In this document: in pieces, positions 6,687-11,135 of the stretch
Position numbering within the stretch: position 1 is the stretch's first letter
How the letters are laid out: each line of letters opens with the position of its first letter
NCBI GenBank assembly: GCA_039798705.1
Contig: JBDKFN010000056.1
Span: 1-11,135, forward strand
Length of the DNA stretch: 11,135 nucleotides
From: CAIKLP01 sp039798705
Lineage (GTDB): Bacteria > Bacteroidota > Bacteroidia > Sphingobacteriales > Sphingobacteriaceae
Reading direction: 5' to 3'
Made by a program: the position numbers and the translations under genes
The notes under the pieces: model-generated
Told to the model about the DNA's origin: nothing
What the model saw: the letters and a program-made list of their open reading frames with translations, nothing else
The model's database searches: none

Positions 6687-8096
6687 ATGAATAAAATAAA
6701 ATTCGGAACAGACGGTTGGCGTGCAATTATTGCAGAAGATTTTACCGTTCAAAATGTAGAACGTGTTGCTTATGCAACTGCAATTTGGTTGAAAAATAAT
6801 TTTGAAAAGCCAAGTATTACTTTAGGTAACGACTGTAGATTTGCTGGTAAATTATTTATCAATGCGGTTGCAAGGGTAATGGCATCTGAAGGTGTTTTGG
6901 TAAAGATTACCAATAACGAATTCGTATCTACGCCAATGATTTCTTTGGCAACAGTAAGATTAGCAACCAGTGCTGGTGTAATTATTACTGCTAGCCACAA
7001 CCCTCCTACCTATAATGGTTTCAAGATTAAAGCAAACTTTGGTGGACCGGCAATTCCTAGTGTAATATCAACTATCGAAGACCTCATACCAGATCAATTT
7101 AATAAACCAACACTAAGCATTGAAGCTTACGAAAAACAAGGTTTAATTGAATGGGTTGACATGGAAGAAATTTATTTTAAGCATGTTGAAAGTTCATTTG
7201 ATTTAGCTGCTATTAAAAATTCAGGGTTAAATTTTGCCTATGATGCCATGTATGGTGCCGGACAAAATGTAATGAGAAGAATTTTACCAGATTGTACTTT
7301 TTTACATTGTGACCACAACCCTGGGTTTGATGGTCAAGCTCCAGAACCAATACACAAGAACCTTACAGAGCTTTCAGAGTTAATTAAAATTTCTGGAGAC
7401 ATTGATTCTGCATTGGCTACAGATGGCGATGCTGATCGTATTGGACTATATGACCACGAAGGAAACTTTGTGGATTCTCATCATATCATTTTATTGTTAA
7501 TTCATTATTTAGTGAAATATAAAAAGCAAAATGGTCACGCCATCACTACTTTTTCTTGCACTAAAAAAATCGAAGAGCTTTGTGTGAAATATAGCGTTAG
7601 CCAAGAAACCACTAAAATTGGCTTTAAATATATCTGCGAATTAATTGTAGAAAACAACCATCCGTTTTTAGTTGGTGGTGAAGAGTCTGGCGGTATTGCC
7701 ATTGCAGGACATATTCCTGAAAGAGATGGTATTTGGATTGGATTAACCATTTGGGAATTCATGGCCAAAACTGGTAAATCTTTACGCGAATTAATTGAAG
7801 AAGTTTATGCTGAAGTTGGAAGTTTTGCGGTTGAACGCTATGACTTACATTTAGCTGAAGATAAAAAACAAGAAATTATTGCCAATTGTAAAAGCGGAAA
7901 ATATACTTCATTTGGTAAATACCAAGTTGAAAAGGTAGAAGACTTAGACGGTTTTAAATTCCACTTAGGCAACGGTACTTGGGTTATGATTAGACCTTCT
8001 GGAACAGAGCCTGTATTGAGAACTTACGCTGAAGCAGCTAATACAGCTGATTCCTTTGCTATTCTTGATGCAACAAAAGCAACTTTATTAGGATAA
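6687..8096 (+). CDS. Phosphoglucomutase/phosphomannomutase (alpha-D-phosphohexomutase family)
   Basis: A 469-residue enzyme interconverting hexose 1- and 6-phosphates (glucose and/or mannose), feeding cell-envelope and storage polysaccharide precursors. All four family loops are present: TASHNPP (101-107) with the phosphorylated Ser103; the metal-binding DGDADR (Asp246, Asp248, Asp250); the sugar-recognition GGEESGG loop (Glu332, Ser334); and RPSGTEP (Arg436, Ser438) for phosphate binding. The N terminus MNKIKFGTDGWRAIIAEDF is the classic start of the family. I therefore place the start at ATG 6687; extension to TTG 6666 would add seven residues (MKSCLIF) with no family counterpart. Glucose versus mannose preference cannot be decided by eye. 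It is divergent from lysC (181 bp apart). Its stop is only 18 nt before the mature rnpB 5' end, with no terminator between. Confidence 0.93.
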   Translation: MNKIKFGTDGWRAIIAEDFTVQNVERVAYATAIWLKNNFEKPSITLGNDCRFAGKLFINAVARVMASEGVLVKITNNEFVSTPMISLATVRLATSAGVIITASHNPPTYNGFKIKANFGGPAIPSVISTIEDLIPDQFNKPTLSIEAYEKQGLIEWVDMEEIYFKHVESSFDLAAIKNSGLNFAYDAMYGAGQNVMRRILPDCTFLHCDHNPGFDGQAPEPIHKNLTELSELIKISGDIDSALATDGDADRIGLYDHEGNFVDSHHIILLLIHYLVKYKKQNGHAITTFSCTKKIEELCVKYSVSQETTKIGFKYICELIVENNHPFLVGGEESGGIAIAGHIPERDGIWIGLTIWEFMAKTGKSLRELIEEVYAEVGSFAVERYDLHLAEDKKQEIIANCKSGKYTSFGKYQVEKVEDLDGFKFHLGNGTWVMIRPSGTEPVLRTYAEAANTADSFAILDATKATLLG

Positions 8097-8103
8097 TAAA
8101 TCG

Positions 8104-8111
8104 TATTTTTG
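8104..8111 (+). promoter_or_regulatory. Candidate -7 element for rnpB (TATTTTTG)
   Basis: TATTTTTG is an exact TAnnTTTG match ending 3 nt before the first paired base of the RNase P RNA, close to the spacing expected for a start at or near the mature 5' end. A TTTA at 8084-8087 stands near the -33 position, inside the end of the upstream coding region, but is a weak match to TTG. Confidence 0.5.
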
Positions 8112-8114
8112 AAT

Positions 8115-8496
8115 AGCAAATCGTTCTATCGCCGGTAATTTATTATCGGAGGAAAGTCCGGGCAACATAGAGCATCCTGCTTCCTAACGGGAAGGTCAAT
8201 TTATTTGAACAGCAAGTGCCACAGAAAATAAACTACCTGGAGCGCAAGCAAAGGGCAAAGGTGAAAATGTGAGGTAAGAGCTCACAGCTTTATATAGCAA
8301 TATATATTGCGGTAAACCTCAGGAGTTGAAAGACCAAATAGGTCCCGATCATGAAGTGGCTCGCTTCAAGGTTGCAAAACCAAATCGGGATGGGTAGGTT
8401 GATGGAGGTAACGAGCAATTGTTATCCTAGATAAATGATAGAAGTTTACAGCGTTGTAACATTGTAAATAACAGAACCCGGCTTACGAGTTTGCTT
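8115..8496 (+). ncRNA. rnpB: RNase P RNA, bacterial type A
   Basis: This is the catalytic RNA that removes 5' leaders from pre-tRNAs. The near-universal core is present: GGAGGAAAGTCCGGGC (8148-8163) pairs long-range with ACAGAACCCGGCTTA (8471-8485) to form P4. In between lie AGCATCCTGCTTCCTAACGG (the L8/P9 region), GAGGTAAGAGCTCAC followed by GCGGTAAACCTC (the P10-P12 core), and TAGATAAATGATAGAAG (the conserved strand before P2). P1 is AGCAAATCG (8115-8123) with CGAGTTTGCT (8486-8495), leaving one bulged base. CCCGAT (8344-8349) with ATCGGG (8384-8389) looks like P15; inside it TGAAG/CTTCA forms a small hairpin, and AAGGTT follows as a possible GGU tRNA-binding site. The ends are set from P1 and could shift by several bases. 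There is no sign of damage. Confidence 0.95.
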
Positions 8497-8500
8497 TTTT
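8486..8500 (+). terminator. rnpB terminator formed by P1 3' strand plus U run
   Basis: The 3' half of P1 (CGAGTTTGCT) runs directly into a T tract (8495-8500). P1 formed with the far 5' end, not a local hairpin, would be the helix preceding the U run. No independent stem-loop is seen before the response-regulator start 27 bp further on. Confidence 0.4.
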
Positions 8501-8527
8501 ATTTAACGTATAAAACGATTTCTATAG

Positions 8528-9886
8528 ATGTCTACTATTCTAATTATAGACGATGAAAAAAGTATCAGGAGTACATTAAAAGAAATTTTAGTGTATGAAA
8601 AATACCTTGTAATTGAAGCTGACAATGGCTTAGCGGGCATTGAACTTATCAAAAGCGAAGAAATTGATTTGGTACTTTGCGACATCAAAATGCCGAAAAT
8701 GGATGGCTTAGAAGTTTTACAATTAAGCCAATCGATTAAGCCAGACCTTCCATTTATTATGATCAGCGGGCACGGAACAATAGACACCGCAGTAGAAGCA
8801 ACAAAGAAAGGTGCTTACGATTTTATTGCTAAACCACCAGATCTAAATCGTTTACTTATAACAGTTCGCAATGCTTTAGATAAATCTGATTTAATTGTTG
8901 AAACAAAAATTCTTAAAAGAAAAGTTTCTAAAACAAGAAATATTTTAGGCAACTCTTCTCCTATTTTAAAAATTAACGAAACCATTGAAAAAGTTGCTCC
9001 AACTGAAGCTCGCGTTTTAATAACTGGAGAAAATGGTTCGGGAAAAGAATTAGTTGCTAAATGGATTCACGAAAAAAGCCTCAGAGCAAATGGACCTTTA
9101 ATTGAAGTTAATTGTGCTGCAATACCAGCAGAACTAATAGAAAGCGAGCTTTTTGGACACGAAAAAGGGTCTTTTACCTCTGCTATAAAACAACGAATTG
9201 GAAAGTTTGAACAAGCCAATGGCGGAACCTTATTCTTAGATGAAATTGGCGACATGAGCCCTTCTGCACAATCAAAAGTGCTACGTGCTTTACAAGAAAA
9301 TAAAATTACCAGGGTTGGAGGAGAAAAAGAAATTCCAGTTAACGTTCGTATCATTGCTGCTACCAATAAAGATTTATTCAAGGAAATTGAATTAAATAAT
9401 TTCAGATTAGACTTATACCACAGACTGAGTGTCATACTCATTCATGTTCCCTCATTAAACGAAAGAAAAGAAGACATTCCATTATTAGCCAATCAATTTT
9501 TAATAGAGATTTGCGAGGAATATGGTTGCCCGCTGAAAAGCTTTAGCAAAGAGGCTTTGCAGTATTTACAACAAATTAATTGGACGGGAAATATTAGGGA
9601 GTTACATAACGTAGTGGAACGCTTAGTTATTCTTGGTGGAAGTGTAATTAGTATTAAAGACATCACCAACAACATTGCAATTCAATCAGTAGAAACAAAC
9701 AATAATGAGTCGATTAATTTTGATCAATTTGAAAACTTCCAAGACTACAAAGACTATATGGAAGCCGAATTCATCAAAAATAAATTGAATAAAAACAATT
9801 GGAATGTCACTAAAACAGCAGACGAACTTTCTATGCAACGCAGTCATTTGTATGCTAAAATTGAAAAGTACCAATTGAAAAAATAA
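8528..9886 (+). CDS. Sigma-54-dependent response regulator, NtrC family (REC-AAA+-Fis)
   Basis: A 452-residue transcription activator with complete three-domain architecture. The receiver domain (about 1-120) has acidic Asp8/Asp9, phosphoacceptor Asp52 (CDIKMP), switch Ser80 (ISGHGT) and Lys102 (AKPPD). The AAA+ domain (about 138-375) has Walker A GENGSGKE (167-174, Lys173), the sigma-54 contact loop at 214-219 reading GSFTSA instead of GAFTGA, Walker B TLFLDE (Asp238, Glu239), and conserved ALQENKITRVGG, AATNKD and WTGNIRELHN. The C-terminal Fis-type helix-turn-helix (about 408-450) has NWNVTKTADELSMQRSHLYAKI. It should use ATP to remodel RNA polymerase-sigma54 after phosphorylation. No histidine kinase lies beside it (rnpB upstream, tRNA downstream), so it is an orphan regulator with unknown targets. 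There is no Shine-Dalgarno sequence and no clear promoter in the 27 bp after rnpB. Confidence 0.95.
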   Translation: MSTILIIDDEKSIRSTLKEILVYEKYLVIEADNGLAGIELIKSEEIDLVLCDIKMPKMDGLEVLQLSQSIKPDLPFIMISGHGTIDTAVEATKKGAYDFIAKPPDLNRLLITVRNALDKSDLIVETKILKRKVSKTRNILGNSSPILKINETIEKVAPTEARVLITGENGSGKELVAKWIHEKSLRANGPLIEVNCAAIPAELIESELFGHEKGSFTSAIKQRIGKFEQANGGTLFLDEIGDMSPSAQSKVLRALQENKITRVGGEKEIPVNVRIIAATNKDLFKEIELNNFRLDLYHRLSVILIHVPSLNERKEDIPLLANQFLIEICEEYGCPLKSFSKEALQYLQQINWTGNIRELHNVVERLVILGGSVISIKDITNNIAIQSVETNNNESINFDQFENFQDYKDYMEAEFIKNKLNKNNWNVTKTADELSMQRSHLYAKIEKYQLKK

Positions 9887-9900
9887 TGGAAGCTTTCCAT
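9886..9900 (+). terminator. Possible weak hairpin after the response regulator
   Basis: ATGGAA-GCT-TTCCAT forms a 6-bp stem with a 3-nt loop overlapping the last base of the stop codon. It is followed by an AT-rich stretch without an immediate pure T run. It may be a weak terminator or a chance palindrome. Confidence 0.25.
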
Positions 9901-9914
9901 TTCATATAATTTAT

Positions 9915-9922
9915 TATTTTTG
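9915..9922 (+). promoter_or_regulatory. Candidate -7 element for tRNA-Leu (TATTTTTG)
   Basis: TATTTTTG is identical to the element before rnpB and lies 13 bp before the first base of the tRNA. The tRNA therefore probably has its own promoter and a leader of only a few bases for RNase P to remove. The -33 box is not clear. Confidence 0.5.
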
Positions 9923-9935
9923 AAAAATTATTAAT

Positions 9936-10017
9936 ACCCGGGTGGTGAAATTGGTAGACATACCATCTTGAGGGGGTGGCGCCGAAAGGTATGCGAGTTC
10001 GAATCTCGTCCCGGGTA
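9936..10017 (+). tRNA. tRNA-Leu (anticodon GAG)
   Basis: An 82-nt class II tRNA. The acceptor ACCCGGG (9936-9942) pairs with CCCGGGT (10010-10016), with discriminator A10017. The anticodon stem CCATC/GGTGG (9963-9967 and 9975-9979) contains one T-G pair and encloses loop TTGAGGG, giving anticodon GAG (9970-9972), which reads CUC/CUU leucine codons. The variable arm GCC-GAAA-GGT (9981-9990) has a GNRA-type loop. The T arm is GCGAG TTCGAAT CTCGT. The D arm has GTGAAATTGGTAGAC, typical of Leu tRNAs. CCA is not encoded (CTC follows). Position 1-72 is A-U, not the more common G-C of bacterial Leu tRNAs. Confidence 0.96.
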
Positions 10018-10118
10018 CTCAAACAGCTTTTTCTAGCTTTTTATCAAACAATTCGCTCAATTTTTTGCTTTATTTATCGAGCTTTCACTTTTATCCGATT
10101 ATCTTTACAGACAAATTT

Positions 10119-11135
10119 ATGAGCAAATTAGGTCGTGTTTTAGTAGCCATGAGTGGCGGTGTAGATAGTTCGGTAGCAGCAGTTATGTTACACGAACAAG
10201 GCTATGAAGTGATTGGTATAACCATGAAAACTTGGGATTATGCTAGTTCTGGCAGTAGCTCAAAAGAAACAGGCTGTTGCAGTTTAGATTCCATCAATGA
10301 TGCAAGGGCATTAGCTGTATCTTATGGATTTCCTCATTATATTTTAGATATCAGAGAAGAGTTTGGCAATTTTGTCATCGACAATTTTGTAGAAGAATAT
10401 TTAGCAGGAAGAACGCCAAACCCATGTGTACTTTGCAATACTCATATTAAATGGGAAGCATTAATTAAAAGAGCCAATCACCTCGATTGTGAATTTATCG
10501 CTACTGGACATTACGCTAATATTCGAACAGAAAATAACCGTAAAGTTATTTCAAAAGGAAAAGATGAAAGTAAAGATCAAAGTTATGTGCTATGGGGCGT
10601 TTCACAAGCTAACCTAGCCAGAACCATGCTTCCATTGGGTAAATTCCATAAATCAGAAATAAAACAAATGGCCATTGATATGGGTCAAGTGGAACTTGCG
10701 GCTAAAAGCGAGAGTTACGAAATTTGTTTTGTACCAGATAATGATTATCGCGCATTCTTAAATAATAAAGTACCCGGACTGGCACAAAAAGTTGCGGGAG
10801 GTAATTTTGTATTGCAAGACGGAACCGTTGTTGGTCAACATAAAGGTTATCCTTTTTATACTGTCGGGCAACGAAAAGGCTTAGAAATTGCTTTAGGTGA
10901 GCCTATGTTTGTACTTGATATTCAACCTGATAAAAACGAAGTTGTTTTAGGTAAAATTGGTGAACTTGAAAAACAAGACGCCATTGTAAGGGGATTTAAT
11001 TTGGTTAAATATGAGAACATCATGCAACCAATTGATAGTTTAACTAAAATTAGATACAAAGACAAAGGTACCATGAGTAGCATTGTTCAAGTGGATGATT
11101 ATATAAACGTTGATTTTTACGCTCCCGTTTCTGGA
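10119..11135 (+). CDS. mnmA: tRNA-specific 2-thiouridylase MnmA, 3' end cut by window
   Basis: The first 339 codons of an enzyme usually about 360-380 residues, so only the C-terminal end of the barrel domain is missing. MnmA adenylates and thiolates U34 of tRNA-Lys, -Glu and -Gln to give 2-thiouridine. The PP-loop AMSGGVDSSVAA (10-21) is at the N terminus, and GRTPNPCVLCN carries Cys103 and Cys106, the latter matching catalytic Cys102 of E. coli. ATGHYA, KDQSYVLWG, SYEICFVPD with Cys203 (E. coli Cys199) and YPFYTVGQRKGL follow. A GCCSLDSINDAR stretch (Cys53, Cys54) is also present, as I recall from many non-proteobacterial MnmAs. E. coli has Asp99 where Cys103 stands, so this is the three-cysteine (CxxC plus C) form. 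There is no Shine-Dalgarno sequence before the ATG. It lies 101 bp after tRNA-Leu, a spacer with only T-rich tracts and a TAnnTTTG near-match (TATCTTTA, 10100-10107). Confidence 0.95.
   Translation, partial: MSKLGRVLVAMSGGVDSSVAAVMLHEQGYEVIGITMKTWDYASSGSSSKETGCCSLDSINDARALAVSYGFPHYILDIREEFGNFVIDNFVEEYLAGRTPNPCVLCNTHIKWEALIKRANHLDCEFIATGHYANIRTENNRKVISKGKDESKDQSYVLWGVSQANLARTMLPLGKFHKSEIKQMAIDMGQVELAAKSESYEICFVPDNDYRAFLNNKVPGLAQKVAGGNFVLQDGTVVGQHKGYPFYTVGQRKGLEIALGEPMFVLDIQPDKNEVVLGKIGELEKQDAIVRGFNLVKYENIMQPIDSLTKIRYKDKGTMSSIVQVDDYINVDFYAPVSG

Noticed and set aside
6717..6734. TGGCGTG followed by TTGCA, resembling a sigma-54 -24/-12 promoter
   Set aside because: The spacer between the halves is 6 bases instead of 4, so the GG and GC are two bases too far apart. 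It also lies inside the phosphohexomutase coding region, encoding conserved GWRAIIAE.
8357..8376. TGGCTCG and TTGCA in rnpB, a second sigma-54-like pattern that could have driven the response regulator
   Set aside because: The halves are spaced by 14 instead of 10 between GG and GC, and both are explained by RNase P RNA helices.
8503..8787. Minus-strand 94-codon open frame across the start of the response regulator
   Set aside because: It is a shadow of the receiver domain, has no recognisable protein features, and runs antisense to a well-supported gene.
10020..10060. Direct repeat AGCTTTTT and a weak AATT-cgctc-AATT stem before a T run, as a tRNA terminator
   Set aside because: The stem is only 4 A-T pairs and the repeat is low complexity. 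I cannot separate it from AT-rich background.
1..11135. Mobile element, prophage, CRISPR array, toxin-antitoxin or defence system
   Set aside because: I found no transposase, integrase, long terminal inverted repeats, regularly spaced repeats or unassigned gene pairs. Except for the small outer-membrane protein, all genes belong to well-known families.

Overview
This window is AT-rich DNA from a chromosome of the phylum Bacteroidota, probably a Sphingobacteriales/Chitinophagales-like or flavobacterial relative. The evidence is the protein types (a GAFTSA-like NtrC-family regulator, a LysA with ELGR in place of EPGR, an MnmA with CxxC), the absence of Shine-Dalgarno sequences before almost all starts, and the recurrence of the Bacteroidota -7 promoter element TAnnTTTG before five transcription units. 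Genus-level placement is not possible from this sequence alone. The window is housekeeping chromosome. I see no phage genes, transposases, CRISPR array, defence genes or other accessory island, and I could not support a previously undescribed system.

Layout. 1-465 (+) is the 3' part of yajQ, cut by the window edge. It converges with a minus-strand cluster read right to left: folB (2776-2417), a GlcD-type FAD oxidase (2427-1021, overlapping folB by 11 nt) and a small outer-membrane beta-barrel protein (1011-466). Divergent from folB is a glutaryl-CoA-dehydrogenase-type acyl-CoA dehydrogenase (2838-4019, +). That gene converges, with one base between, on a lysine-biosynthesis operon lysC-lysA on the minus strand (6505-5177, 5175-4021). 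Divergent from lysC is a phosphoglucomutase/phosphomannomutase (6687-8096, +). It is followed at once by the RNase P RNA gene rnpB (about 8115-8496), an orphan sigma-54-dependent response regulator (8528-9886), tRNA-Leu(GAG) (9936-10017) and the 5' part of mnmA (10119 to the window end).

Functional themes. lysC and lysA are the first and last steps of the diaminopimelate/lysine branch and look like one co-regulated unit with a very short leader. rnpB, tRNA-Leu and mnmA put three tRNA-maturation components within about 3 kb, although mnmA is not expected to act on tRNA-Leu(GAG). The folB-glcD-OMP cluster is an odd functional mix that seems joined by compact packing. Gene density is very high. 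Two convergent gene pairs are separated by 0 and 1 bases, and all real intergenic spaces are under 200 bp.

The observations most worth following are the cysteine pattern of MnmA that suggests an Fe-S enzyme, the altered sigma-54 contact loop in the orphan regulator, the repeated TAnnTTTG promoter motif, and the way rnpB is squeezed between two protein genes with its P1 helix apparently serving as its terminator.
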